From: Pelosinus fermentans
Lineage (GTDB): Bacteria; Bacillota; Negativicutes; DSM-13327
Length of the DNA stretch: 29,118 nucleotides
Direction of reading: 5' to 3'
NCBI GenBank assembly: GCA_002434245.1
Contig: DJJR01000052.1
Location: 104,455 to 133,572, forward strand
Below are positions 18,183-26,321 of this stretch, in pieces. Positions within the stretch are counted from its first letter, which is position 1. Every line of letters begins with the position of its first letter. Both the position numbers and the translations under genes were made by a program. Under the pieces are notes generated by a model, which saw nothing but the letters and a program-made list of their open reading frames with translations, did no database searches and was not told the origin of the DNA.

Positions 18183-18319
18183 AACCACAGAGGCACAGAG
18201 AGCACAGAGAGCACAGAGAAAAAATTATAGAAAAACAACGCTTTGCGTCTTAAATCATAGCTATTTTTGAATAAATACTTCTCTGTGTCCTTTGTGTATC
18301 TCTGTGCCCTCTGTGTTTA
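18183..18319. repeat. Palindromic dispersed repeat, ACAGAG type, with internal short tandem units
   Basis: Left arm AACCACAGAGGCACAGAG (18183-18200), then GCACAGAGA units in tandem to about 18219. The right arm CTCTGTGCCCTCTGTGTTT (18301-18319) is an imperfect complement. It fills the gap between the PBP2 stop (18331) and the tetrapyrrole operon and is related to the copies at 20242 and 28391. Confidence 0.7.
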
Positions 18320-18330
18320 ACGTTCTCCTT

Positions 18331-20139
18331 TTAAGCGCCACCTGAATCCGATTTTTCTTGCGCACCAAAATATGCCTCTACTATCTTTCGCACAACAGGT
18401 GCTGCAGCCGTAGAACCTTCACCGCCCTCCTCTACTAGTACTGCAATTGCAATTTCAGGATTTTCGGCCGGTGCATAGCATGCAAACCAAGAATGAACGG
18501 TACCAGTACCTGTTTCAGCTGAGCCGCTTTTTCCAGCCACCGTTGGAGTAACTCCCTGAAAGACTCCTGCTCCTGTCCCCTTGGTTGTGACAGCGACTAA
18601 GCCACTCTTAATGATGTCCCATGTTTCCGTCTTTAAATAAATCCGATGAGCCACTTCCGACTGGTAGCTTCTAACCATCGCTCCATTATCATCTACAATT
18701 TTTTCCACTAACATCGGTCGATAGATTACTCCATCATTGGCCACTGCCATCAGTAATAGCGCCTGCTGCAGAGGCGTTGTTAGATAATAACCCTGCCCAA
18801 TCGCAGCAATGATCGTCTCTCCAGGATACCATGGCTGCTCATAATTTTTTTGTTTCCATCCTTCCGTGGGCACCAATCCTTCTTCTTCCCCTTGCAGCAA
18901 AATACCACTTTTTTTTCCTAAACCAAAGGTTAATGCATAACTAGCTAAATTATCAATCCCCATACGGCGGCCTAGTTCATAAAAAACAGGATCACTTGAC
19001 CATGCTATAGCATCAACAATCGTAAGCTTTCCCAGGCCCTCCGTCTTCCAGCCATAAAATTTCCATCCCCCTAGGATATAGAATCCTTTATCCTCAAATA
19101 CTTCCTCTTTCGTTACATACCCCATATCCAAGGCTGCAGCTGTTGTAATAATTTTAAAAACAGAACCTGGTGGATAGGTACTTTGTATTCCTTTATTCGT
19201 AAGAGGATGATCAGGGTGATTGATCAAGTCCCCCCAGTTTTTACTGCTAATGCCACTGGCAAATAGATTAGGATCAAAGGCTGGAGAGCTAACCATTGCC
19301 AAAACACCTCCTGTATGAACATCTAAAACGATGGCGCTTCCTCCTTTAGCTGGCTGTCCTGTATTACGGCTTATTTCAATCTGCTGCATTAGAGCTTCTT
19401 GTGCAGCTTTCTGTAAATTTCCATCCAGGGTCAAAATTAATCCCTTCCCTGATACAGCCTTCTTTTCACCAATCCTTTGCACTTCTTCTCCAAAGGCATT
19501 CACTTCTACTTGTAACCCACCATCGATCCCCCGTAATACATCCTCCCATTCCAGCTCCAAACCATCCTTTCCTATAAAATCCGTGGGTCTATATCCTTGT
19601 GCCTTGCGCTTAGCATATTGTTCCTCGTTTATGCTGCCCAGAAATCCCAGTACATGAGCTGCTAAATCCTTGTATATGTAATGCCTTACAGGCACGGCGC
19701 TAATGACAACCCCAGCTAAAGTATCCTTTCTTTCTAAAATCTTGGCTTGCAATACAGGATCAATATCTCGCTTCACGATGATCGGAATATAAGGTGATTC
19801 TTCCCCATCCTTTAGCATTTTTTCAATAGTCTCAGGTAAAATACCAATCATATCGGCTAATGCCGCCGTCTTGGCAGACTCATAGCTATATTCTGCTGGA
19901 ATAATAGCAACAGCAAAACTAGGACGATTGGTAACAAGTAAAGCCCCATTACGATCATACATATTCCCTCGCGGGGCTTGCTCTGTAATTTGGTGTATGC
20001 GATTTTCTTCTGCTACTTTCTTATATTGTGGACCACGTACTAATTGCATCCAGGCCAAACGTAATATTAAAAGACCAACCACTGCCACAATGATCCATAC
20101 CATAGTATTCATTCTGCGAGACTTTTCTGTAATCCACAT
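18331..20139 (-). CDS. mrdA: Penicillin-binding protein 2 (class B transpeptidase)
   Basis: Cell-wall transpeptidase for rod elongation, anchored in the cytoplasmic membrane by an N-terminal helix (about 13-33, MVWIIVAVVGLLILRLAWM). 602 aa. The PBP dimerisation region begins with RGNMYDRNG (58-65). The transpeptidase domain has the nucleophile Ser326 and Lys329 in YPPGSVFK, the SxN-equivalent SSD (381-383) and KSG (536-538). KSG and a D-type second motif are typical of the PBP2 rather than the PBP3/FtsI subgroup. AAGGAG lies 7 nt before the ATG. No rodA or mreBCD lies beside it, whereas in Firmicutes they are often adjacent. The gene appears to be single, with repeat elements on both sides. 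Confidence 0.93.
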   Translation of the reverse strand: MWITEKSRRMNTMVWIIVAVVGLLILRLAWMQLVRGPQYKKVAEENRIHQITEQAPRGNMYDRNGALLVTNRPSFAVAIIPAEYSYESAKTAALADMIGILPETIEKMLKDGEESPYIPIIVKRDIDPVLQAKILERKDTLAGVVISAVPVRHYIYKDLAAHVLGFLGSINEEQYAKRKAQGYRPTDFIGKDGLELEWEDVLRGIDGGLQVEVNAFGEEVQRIGEKKAVSGKGLILTLDGNLQKAAQEALMQQIEISRNTGQPAKGGSAIVLDVHTGGVLAMVSSPAFDPNLFASGISSKNWGDLINHPDHPLTNKGIQSTYPPGSVFKIITTAAALDMGYVTKEEVFEDKGFYILGGWKFYGWKTEGLGKLTIVDAIAWSSDPVFYELGRRMGIDNLASYALTFGLGKKSGILLQGEEEGLVPTEGWKQKNYEQPWYPGETIIAAIGQGYYLTTPLQQALLLMAVANDGVIYRPMLVEKIVDDNGAMVRSYQSEVAHRIYLKTETWDIIKSGLVAVTTKGTGAGVFQGVTPTVAGKSGSAETGTGTVHSWFACYAPAENPEIAIAVLVEEGGEGSTAAAPVVRKIVEAYFGAQEKSDSGGA

Positions 20140-20241
20140 AGGTTAACTCCTTCTTGAATCTTGATTTTCATATACATAGTATCCCGCAAAATAAGAAAAA
20201 ACACTGACGCTTTTCTAAAAATATATAGAAGAATTGAAAGC

Positions 20242-20316
20242 AACCGCAGAAGCGCAGAGAACACGGAGAAAAAATAGATAGGGTAAAAAATCTGTGCTCT
20301 GTGTTCAACGTTTTCC
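20242..20316. repeat. Palindromic dispersed repeat, CGCAGAG type
   Basis: Left arm AACCGCAGAAGCGCAGAGA (from 20242), AT-rich middle, right arm TCTGTGCTCTGTGTTCAACG (20291-20310). Imperfect complements, same family as 18183 and 28391. Lies between PBP2 and the LCP gene terminator. Confidence 0.65.
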
Positions 20317-20340
20317 TAAACATATAAATTCTACAAAAAA

Positions 20341-20360
20341 AATAGCCCTAATGGGCTATT
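20341..20360 (-). terminator. Rho-independent terminator of the LCP gene
   Basis: Perfect 8-bp stem AATAGCCC / GGGCTATT with a TAAT loop. On the minus strand it is followed by T9. Ends 9 bp past the LCP stop. Confidence 0.9.
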
Positions 20361-20369
20361 TTGAAGTCA

Positions 20370-21794
20370 TCACTTACCTGTATAATCTTTACCAACCACA
20401 ACCACTGCATCAATCGCCTTACCTTCGTCTTTTGTAATCTGCAATGAGTATTTAAAAGGCAGCGAACTTAATTTATTAACAACTCTACTATCTGTAGTGT
20501 TAGAAATAACCACTGTATTCTTATACGCATTTGCTGTATTCGTCACACCTGCTACATCAAATCCGCGGTTACGAAGTATCTCGGCGATTCTATCACCTGC
20601 ATCCGCCATACCACTGGCATTGACCACTTCCACGCTTACTTTATCAGAATTGGCTTTCTTATTGACGGACTTTCCTTTATCTGATGAAGTATCAGTTTTG
20701 TCACTTTTATCAGCTTTATCATCTTTTTTTGATTTATCCGAAGTCATTTTTTTCTCTGGATCTGCATTTTTAGTTACCTTCGGTGTTTCAACTACTTTCA
20801 TTTCTTTTGGAATGGAAGTCTCATATTCACTTACATCTTTTTGGGTCGCAGCAACATATTTCTCTTCCATCGCTACACCAAGAGTTTGAGCTACGTGCTT
20901 ACGAAGAGCCATTACGTCAGGCAGCCAATAACTTATCTCATCAATAAACGCTGGCTTCCCTGGTACCATGTCTGTTTTTAGCCCATTTTTGGATGCATCA
21001 TTCAAGGTTTTAGCAAGATTAAGCATTTCCGTGGTAGACATATCACTATTTACTACACTATTTACCTCTCGGACAATAGCAGGTATCTTAGTAATAACAG
21101 ATGGACTGGCGACTTCCTTCATCAATGCTTTCAAAAACTTTTGCTGACGCTCAACTCGGCCAATATCGCCATCTTCATCACGATAACGTACATATTGAAT
21201 GGCCATATCACCATCCATACGTTGGACACCTGGTCGCAAATCAATTACGAAAGGACCATGATCCTCCCCATTGTCATCATAAGGATCGGAATAATACATC
21301 CTTTTTTCCACATCAATGGTTACACCGCCGACAGCATCAATAATCTTTTTAAACCCTGCAATATTAATTGTAATATAATGATCTAATTTTATTCCTAACA
21401 AACCTTCGACAGCCTGCTGCGTTAATTTATGGCCGCCATAGGCATAAGCATGGTTAATCTTATCCCAACCATGCCCTGGAATTTTCACCCTCGTATCTCG
21501 GGGGATAGAGAGCATTGCAACATCTTTCGTATTTGTGTCAATGGTAACAACAAATAACGTATCAGAACGCCCGGTATCATCACTACGTTCATCAACGCCC
21601 ATAACCATTATGTTAATTTTATTTTGAGGAGTTACAATGCTCCCCTTTTCTTTACTTTGTTCAATGCCTCCGCTAAACCAAACATAGGACGCGCCAGCTA
21701 CTGCTAATACTGCTAATAAAATACCTAGGACAGCTATAACGGATCTTCCCTTTCCACGCCTCTGTTCAGCCAATCTTTTTTCCAGTCCTGCCAT
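20370..21794 (-). CDS. LytR-CpsA-Psr (LCP) family cell-envelope ligase with LytR_C domain
   Basis: Membrane-anchored phosphotransferase-type protein that attaches glycopolymers to peptidoglycan, active outside the membrane. From the chosen start it has a short basic cytoplasmic part, a membrane helix (SVIAVLGILLAVLAVAGASYVW), and the LCP domain with NIMVMGVDERSDDTGRSDTLFVV, SIPRDTRVKIP, KINHAYAYGG and YVRYRDEDGDIGRVERQQKF, containing the conserved Arg/Asp residues. A charged Lys/Asp/Ser linker follows, then a C-terminal LytR_C domain (VEVVNASGMADAGDRIAEILRNRGF). The frame opens at 21953, but the ATG at 21794 has AAGGGAG 9 nt upstream, and the longer form would run through the leader hairpin and its predicted start site. 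Length 474 aa. Confidence 0.92.
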   Translation of the reverse strand: MAGLEKRLAEQRRGKGRSVIAVLGILLAVLAVAGASYVWFSGGIEQSKEKGSIVTPQNKINIMVMGVDERSDDTGRSDTLFVVTIDTNTKDVAMLSIPRDTRVKIPGHGWDKINHAYAYGGHKLTQQAVEGLLGIKLDHYITINIAGFKKIIDAVGGVTIDVEKRMYYSDPYDDNGEDHGPFVIDLRPGVQRMDGDMAIQYVRYRDEDGDIGRVERQQKFLKALMKEVASPSVITKIPAIVREVNSVVNSDMSTTEMLNLAKTLNDASKNGLKTDMVPGKPAFIDEISYWLPDVMALRKHVAQTLGVAMEEKYVAATQKDVSEYETSIPKEMKVVETPKVTKNADPEKKMTSDKSKKDDKADKSDKTDTSSDKGKSVNKKANSDKVSVEVVNASGMADAGDRIAEILRNRGFDVAGVTNTANAYKNTVVISNTTDSRVVNKLSSLPFKYSLQITKDEGKAIDAVVVVGKDYTGK

Positions 21795-21878
21795 AGTGCG
21801 CAACTCCCTTCTATTACCTGGAAATATTCTCATATACCAAGTATTAAATTCAAAAACTGCAGATAAAAAATCAATAAA

Positions 21879-21901
21879 CAAGCCTCCGCATGGGAGGCTT
21901 G
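21879..21901 (-). promoter_or_regulatory. Stem-loop at the very 5' end of the predicted LCP mRNA
   Basis: CAAGCCTCC / GGAGGCTTG, perfect 9-bp stem with a 5-nt loop. On the minus strand it is followed by TTTATTGATTTTTT. It begins at the predicted transcription start of the LCP promoter, so it is either a 5' stabilising hairpin or an early attenuator. It could instead be a late terminator for the MBL gene. Confidence 0.55.
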
Positions 21902-21907
21902 CTTTTA

Positions 21908-21937
21908 AGTATAACAAAATGTAACATAAAAGGTCAA
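21908..21937 (-). promoter_or_regulatory. Sigma-A promoter of the LCP gene
   Basis: On the minus strand TTGACC (complement of 21932-21937), 18-bp spacer and TATACT (complement of 21908-21913): five of six matches in each box. Predicted start near 21901, giving a leader of about 107 nt. Confidence 0.75.
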
Positions 21938-21975
21938 GATTTTTATGTTTCACACCTCATGGATATAACATAAAA
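21923..21975. promoter_or_regulatory. Inverted repeat around the LCP -35 box with a third half-site
   Basis: AACATAAAA (21923-21931) and TTTTATGTT (21941-21949) are perfect 9-bp arms around a 9-bp centre that contains the -35 hexamer. AACATAAAA occurs again at 21967-21975. This is the layout of an operator for a dimeric regulator. The rest of the 319-bp gap (21976-22113) shows no gene that I can support. Confidence 0.5.
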
Positions 21976-22113
21976 ATCCCAATATAAAGAAGGAAGCTTA
22001 GACAATCTCATCAGTTTAAATGCAGTCTGGAAGCCCCTTCAGCGGGATTTTTTCAAGTAGATACAGCCAATAATCCAAACTCCGCTGGAAAAAGATTCAT
22101 GGGAGATCATTTT

Positions 22114-22881
22114 TTAGATCAATTGATCTTTTTCTGTTAAAGCTATGATTTTATATGGCTTATCTCTATATTTCAAAATGTCCCTTGCAACCAGTTTTCT
22201 AAGACCCATCTTATCCTCATCCTGAAAAGGAATGTGATAAATCACAACTGTTTCTGGTTTCAGATGATCTAATACATTCTGCCCTTTTGCATTGGTAAAG
22301 AATAGTGGATTAATGAAAACAGCTGCTAAATTAGAAATCTCTTTACTATCTTGAAAGTTTTTCATCATATAATCGGCATCAGCTGCAAATATATAGTTTT
22401 TTTCTTCAATGGTAATCATGATTGTATAATGTCTAGTATCTTGATATTCTCTACCACCCATATGTACGCTTCTGAAGTAAGTAAGGGTACAGTTTTGAGT
22501 GAGTTCTTCTTTATGACATTCCCCAAAAGGAATATAGTATTCTTCCACTTTCTTTATTGAAGTTAGGCTTAATAACGCTCTCTTATCTTCTAGGGAATTT
22601 GTTATTTGCCCTAACCTTGGTATATATACCTTTTTAACTTCATTATTGGAAATATACTCATCCAAATACATAGAAGAAAAATGATCGATATGTCTATGAG
22701 TAAATACCAGATAATCAATATCTTTATATTTACTTGCCATACCAAAAACAGCTTTTTGCATCTCACCCACAGGTTGGCTAAAAAATGAATTTTCCCCAAA
22801 TATACCATCAAGCAGTATCGTACTATCACCGACTGTAATAAATATACCTGAATTGGCAACCAACTCCATTTTAACCTTCAT
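22114..22881 (-). CDS. MBL-fold metallo-hydrolase
   Basis: Metallo-beta-lactamase-fold protein, 255 aa, no signal peptide, so cytoplasmic. The metal-binding motif is THRHIDHFSS (HxHxDH). A later histidine lies in FRSVHMGGREY, an aspartate in FAADADYM, and a last histidine in VVIYHIPFQ. The general UlaG/RNase Z-like phosphodiesterase or lactonase group cannot be narrowed further. The frame opens at 22902, but the ATG at 22881 is preceded by GGAGAG at 6 nt and is preferred. It stands alone, is more AT-rich than its neighbours and has a long gene-free gap after it, which could reflect acquisition. Function unknown. Confidence 0.82.
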   Translation of the reverse strand: MKVKMELVANSGIFITVGDSTILLDGIFGENSFFSQPVGEMQKAVFGMASKYKDIDYLVFTHRHIDHFSSMYLDEYISNNEVKKVYIPRLGQITNSLEDKRALLSLTSIKKVEEYYIPFGECHKEELTQNCTLTYFRSVHMGGREYQDTRHYTIMITIEEKNYIFAADADYMMKNFQDSKEISNLAAVFINPLFFTNAKGQNVLDHLKPETVVIYHIPFQDEDKMGLRKLVARDILKYRDKPYKIIALTEKDQLI

Positions 22882-23009
22882 TATATTCTCTCCATAATCC
22901 ACCCGAATACATCTTTATTGTCTAATAAAAATAGTAAAGATTCTTATTTACTATAGTATTCTTTTTACGATATCCTTGCAACTACTTCGGTTTAATACGC
23001 AGAAAAAAA

Positions 23010-23038
23010 ATATCTGTCGAGTTATGCTCGACAGATAT
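23010..23038. terminator. Rho-independent terminator of the GH18 gene
   Basis: Perfect 12-bp stem ATATCTGTCGAG / CTCGACAGATAT with a 5-nt loop, A8 on one side and T6 on the other, so it can act in both directions. Lies 3 bp past the GH18 stop. Confidence 0.92.
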
Positions 23039-23041
23039 TTT

Positions 23042-24148
23042 TTATTTCTTAGGAAATTTACTATCAATTAGTGACCAAACCTCTGGCTGCTCTTGACCCA
23101 GTCGCCATAGTGCAATGCCAGCGGGATTGTATTTTGCGATAATATCCAATTTAGCTGCGATACTTTTGTCATTTTCAAACCAAACTTCATGATCTTTGTA
23201 AGTAAAGTGAGGTGCCTGCACTGTCTCATCATACATGATTTTAGCATCATGCTGTTCGGCCCGTACGATCGCGTCTACATAGGTTATGGTCTCCCCTTCC
23301 TTACCAACCCAATCATAACCGTATAAACCAACACCAATGATTACTTTGTGTGGTCCACCACAATTATCAATCGCATATTTAATATTTTTCTCATACCAAT
23401 CAATTGGTGCAATAGGACCTGCATTAGAGGTGGACCAATGATTGTCATAGGTCATAATCTGCAGAAAATCAGCATTCTTTGCCAGTTCAGGATAATTATA
23501 AGCTCCTGATACATCCTCCGCTACGTCAACTTGCGGAAATACGGATATGATTACTGTTTTATTTAAGCCCTGCATTTTTGGATATAACTCTGCCATAAAA
23601 CTAGTTAAATTATCCCGCTGAGCCGGCGGTAATAATTCAAAGTCAATATTAATACCATCATACTGCTTTTCCTGGACTAGTTTTACAATATTATCGATGG
23701 CTTTACTGCGAACCTCTGGATTACCTAGTAATTCTTCGGTAGAACCAGTTTTATTAGTAATCAAAGGGTACATTTTCAGTTTTAGATCTCTGGCAGTATC
23801 ATATACCAGCTGGCTGTCTTTTGCTTCAACAGTGCCATCCTTAGTTGCCTTATACCAAAACGGACCAACACCAGTCATACTTTTAGCAAAGCTTTTCATA
23901 CTTGGGAAAGAACCTGTTTTATCCGGTGTTCCTGGCCAAGGATTTTCATAATAGCCAATGATCATTCTCGGTGGCATCATCATATTTCCTGTTCCATTAA
24001 CCCCAGGATTGTCTGTAGAATCCGGCATACCTGGCAGTGGTTTAGGTGCTGGACTATTACTACACCCACCTGCAAGTCCGATTACCATTATCACAAAACA
24101 TAGCAGTACAATACTAGTTAAAATCTTTGAATAACGCAATATTGTCAC
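23042..24148 (-). CDS. GH18-family glycoside hydrolase lipoprotein
   Basis: Secreted or membrane-anchored glycosidase, 368 aa. The N-terminal hydrophobic stretch ends in the lipobox GLAGGC (lipidated Cys29). A Pro/Gly-rich linker follows, then a GH18 TIM barrel from about residue 62 (MIIGYYENPW). The catalytic motif is YDGINIDFE (163-171, Glu171 the proton donor), with QIMTYDNHW and IALWRLGQE as later barrel blocks. This resembles the catalytic part of YaaH/SleL-type spore-cortex or cell-wall glucosaminidases more than true chitinases. LysM repeats are absent and the lipid anchor takes their place. The start is GTG at 24148 with AGGA close by; TTG at 24139, 9 nt after AAAGG, is equally possible and leaves the signal intact. 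Substrate is inference. Confidence 0.88.
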   Translation of the reverse strand: MTILRYSKILTSIVLLCFVIMVIGLAGGCSNSPAPKPLPGMPDSTDNPGVNGTGNMMMPPRMIIGYYENPWPGTPDKTGSFPSMKSFAKSMTGVGPFWYKATKDGTVEAKDSQLVYDTARDLKLKMYPLITNKTGSTEELLGNPEVRSKAIDNIVKLVQEKQYDGINIDFELLPPAQRDNLTSFMAELYPKMQGLNKTVIISVFPQVDVAEDVSGAYNYPELAKNADFLQIMTYDNHWSTSNAGPIAPIDWYEKNIKYAIDNCGGPHKVIIGVGLYGYDWVGKEGETITYVDAIVRAEQHDAKIMYDETVQAPHFTYKDHEVWFENDKSIAAKLDIIAKYNPAGIALWRLGQEQPEVWSLIDSKFPKK

Positions 24149-24294
24149 CCTTTCCTAATGCTATACTAAGTACAGTTTTAAAAAACAGCTTATATAAATT
24201 TCATTCTGCTTTTTTCCTGCCTTACTCATAGTATTGGCAAGAGCAATTTTCTTATTCAAAAAATATTAACACCAACTCTTAATCATAAAAAAAG

Positions 24295-24321
24295 GAGACA
24301 GTGCCAAGTAGGCACCATCTC
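24295..24321 (-). terminator. Rho-independent terminator of the symporter gene
   Basis: GAGACAGTGCC (24295-24305) / GGCACCATCTC (24311-24321), near-perfect 11-bp stem with a 5-nt loop. On the minus strand it is followed by CCTTTTTTT. Lies 22 bp past the stop. Confidence 0.85.
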
Positions 24322-24342
24322 ATTTCTGCTTTTTAGAATGAG

Positions 24343-25596
24343 TTAATCATCATAATTTTTAGTATAAGCGACTTGCAACACTTCATCTGGCAATTCATTT
24401 TCCCAGCGTGCTACTACTACAGCAGCTACACAGTTACCAATCAAATTACAGGCTGTACGAGCCATATCCAAGATACGATCAACGCCCAGGATGATGCCAA
24501 TGCCTTCTACCGGTAGACCAAAAGCCGCTGCAGTACCCGCAATAACGATGAGGGATGCACCTGGAACTGCTGCAATTCCTTTGGTTGACATCATTAATGT
24601 AACTAACATCAGCATTTGTGTAGAAAGAGGAAAATCAATCTGATAAACTTGCGCAATAAAGATAACTGCTAATGCACTATATAATGTGGAACCATCCAGA
24701 TTAAAGGTATAGCCTGTTGGCAATACAAAGGTAACAATGTGCTTTGGTACTCCAAATTTTTCTAATTTTTCCATTGCAATTGGCAGCGCTGCCTCGCTGG
24801 ATGCAGTGGAAAACGCAATGAGAATCGGTTCTTTAATGGCTCGTAATAATTGAAAGAAATTCATCCGAATAATTACAGAAGCACAAGCTAACAATAGCGT
24901 AATAAATAACACTAAGGCAAAATACAACGACCCAATTAACTTAGCCAATGGAATCAGCATTCCAAGACCAAATTTTCCTACAGTAAAAGCAATCAAAGCA
25001 AAAACACCGATAGGAGCTAATTTCATTACATACCAAGTAAACTTGAACATAATTTCAGCCACGCTGATAGCTAATGTAACCGCTGGTTTACCTTTTTCTC
25101 CCATAGAAGCCGCTGCTACGCCGAAGAAAGTGGAGAACAAGATTATTTGCAGCATATCACCGCGCCCCATAGCATCTATCACATTGGTAGGTACAATATT
25201 AACCAGCATTTGAGTCATATCAATCGTCTTCGTCGCTGCTGCTGCGGCAGAAGTCACATCTGCGCCTGTTGCGATCACAACGCCTGCACCTGGCTGGAAA
25301 ATATTCGCCACTGCCAGCCCGACAAAAAGAGCTAACGTTGTAGCAACTTCAAACCAAATAATTGCCTTTGCACCTAAACGACCTAGCTTTTTAAAGTCAC
25401 CAGTACCTGCAATACCCATAATTAATGAACTGAAAATCAAAGGTACTACAATCATTTTAATCATGCGAATAAAGGTGTCACCAACGGGCTTTAATGCTTG
25501 TCCATAGGTAGGGAAAATATAGCCAAAAACAACACCAAGTATAAGAGCAATAAAAATTTGAGTTGTAAGTCCTATTCCTTTTTTATTTTTCTCCAC
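24343..25596 (-). CDS. Glutamate/aspartate:cation symporter (DAACS family, GltP/GltT type)
   Basis: Membrane symporter of the dicarboxylate/amino acid:cation family, 417 aa from the chosen start, with the usual eight helices and two hairpin loops. Marks: the serine-rich HP1 tip STASSEAALPIAMEKLEKFGVP, the helix-7 motif FNLDGSTLY (NMDGT-like), the HP2 region STKGIAAVPGA, and helix 8 DRILDMARTACNLIGN. The helix-8 Asp in ILDMARTACN sits where amino-acid carriers have the aspartate that binds the substrate amino group (DctA-type C4-dicarboxylate carriers have serine), so glutamate/aspartate is favoured. The frame opens at 25650, but the GTG at 25596 lies 8 nt after GGAGGAGG and is the likely start. 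Confidence 0.9.
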   Translation of the reverse strand: MEKNKKGIGLTTQIFIALILGVVFGYIFPTYGQALKPVGDTFIRMIKMIVVPLIFSSLIMGIAGTGDFKKLGRLGAKAIIWFEVATTLALFVGLAVANIFQPGAGVVIATGADVTSAAAAATKTIDMTQMLVNIVPTNVIDAMGRGDMLQIILFSTFFGVAAASMGEKGKPAVTLAISVAEIMFKFTWYVMKLAPIGVFALIAFTVGKFGLGMLIPLAKLIGSLYFALVLFITLLLACASVIIRMNFFQLLRAIKEPILIAFSTASSEAALPIAMEKLEKFGVPKHIVTFVLPTGYTFNLDGSTLYSALAVIFIAQVYQIDFPLSTQMLMLVTLMMSTKGIAAVPGASLIVIAGTAAAFGLPVEGIGIILGVDRILDMARTACNLIGNCVAAVVVARWENELPDEVLQVAYTKNYDD

Positions 25597-25965
25597 GAAT
25601 GTATCCTCCTCCAAAGTAAAATTGCCTAAAGGTCTCTTCCAGATATACATATTTTAAAACTATTTTAGTATATCAGCTACGCTTATAAAAAGATACCCTA
25701 ATTGCCATATATTCAGTCTTTTCTGCACAATATAAGCCAAACAAATTCTGTCAAATTTTTTAACACGATATAATTTTTATTCTTAAGAGTTGTCCTAATA
25801 AAAACTCAGAATTTTGCAAATAAGATAGACACGGTGAGATCATTGCACTATAAAGCCAAAGAACCTTGTTTTCTAGGGAAAAATCCATTATACATTTTCT
25901 ATACTGAAATGATATAATACTTGCAACTACATTTTATTCAAGTAGTAAAGGGAGTGTGTTGATAA
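25597..25965. promoter_or_regulatory. Divergent intergenic region between the symporter and the 89-aa gene
   Basis: AT-rich, no gene. For the rightward gene there is a perfect TATAAT at 25913-25918, 48 bp before its start, without a clear -35. For the symporter, TATACT (complement of 25667-25672) lies about 70 bp upstream, with only weak -35 candidates. No conserved leader or riboswitch fold was recognised. Confidence 0.45.
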
Positions 25966-26235
25966 TTGAAAAAAGATCTTATTCAAGCCATGCCTCCACT
26001 TGACGGTCATGCTGTAAAAACGCTGGAAGATGCTCTTAGTAAGTCCCCTAGCAAAATCATTCGTTTGGAGATTAATAACACGATTTATCAGCTTTCCCGG
26101 GAAGGTCATTGGTTTAAAATTTCACTGCTTACCAAGAAACTTACAGTAAAGCGATCAACCATTTTCCAAACTCTGACTGAAATCTATAATCAAATTATCC
26201 ACGGTCAGAATTGGCGCATTGCTACCAATCACTAA
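25966..26235 (+). CDS. Small hypothetical protein, 89 aa
   Basis: A short basic protein that I do not recognise. It begins MKKDLIQAMPPLDGHAVKTLEDAL and has no signal peptide, membrane helix or cysteine. The middle (IIRLEINNTIYQLSREGHWFKISLLTKKL) looks like beta strands, and the end (STIFQTLTEIYNQIIHGQNWRI) is helical, so a small DNA- or protein-binding fold is possible. The start is TTG; a stop codon sits just before it in frame and AAAGGGAG lies about 11 nt upstream, so no longer form exists. It has its own TATAAT and a following bidirectional terminator, which supports a real gene. It is the only rightward gene among the leftward genes here. Confidence 0.6.
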   Translation: MKKDLIQAMPPLDGHAVKTLEDALSKSPSKIIRLEINNTIYQLSREGHWFKISLLTKKLTVKRSTIFQTLTEIYNQIIHGQNWRIATNH

Positions 26236-26295
26236 AACGATGCGAGTACAACTTGTTATAGGCAGAATAAACTACTATTTACTTAATTTAAAAAT

Positions 26296-26317
26296 AATCC
26301 CTCTTTATAGAGGGATT
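26296..26317. terminator. Bidirectional terminator between the 89-aa gene and the Nudix gene
   Basis: Perfect 9-bp stem AATCCCTCT / AGAGGGATT with a TTAT loop, T-rich after it on the plus strand (TTTATT) and on the minus strand (ATTTTTAAAT). Lies between two convergent stops. Confidence 0.82.
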
Positions 26318-26321
26318 TTTA

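Noticed and set aside
20497..20889. Rightward 130-aa open frame opposite the LCP gene
   Set aside because: Shadow of the LCP coding sequence; the low-complexity Lys/Asp/Ser linker leaves the other strand open. No ribosome site or family resemblance.
21795..21953. N-terminal 53-residue extension of the LCP protein
   Set aside because: It would be encoded by the leader hairpin and reach past the predicted transcription start, and has no ribosome site; the ATG at 21794 has one.
21997..22060. Rightward fragment reading about 21 residues ending in LNAVWKPLQRDFFK before a stop
   Set aside because: It looks protein-like and might be a gene remnant, but it has no start codon or ribosome site and a stop lies a few codons upstream. 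Too short to support.
22014..22092. CAGCGG / CCGCTG inverted repeat in the gap after the MBL gene
   Set aside because: Only 6 bp with a loop of nearly 40 nt and imperfect extensions; not distinguishable from chance.
22611..22859. Second leftward open frame inside the MBL gene
   Set aside because: Out-of-frame reading of the metal-binding region; the main frame has the HxHxDH motif.
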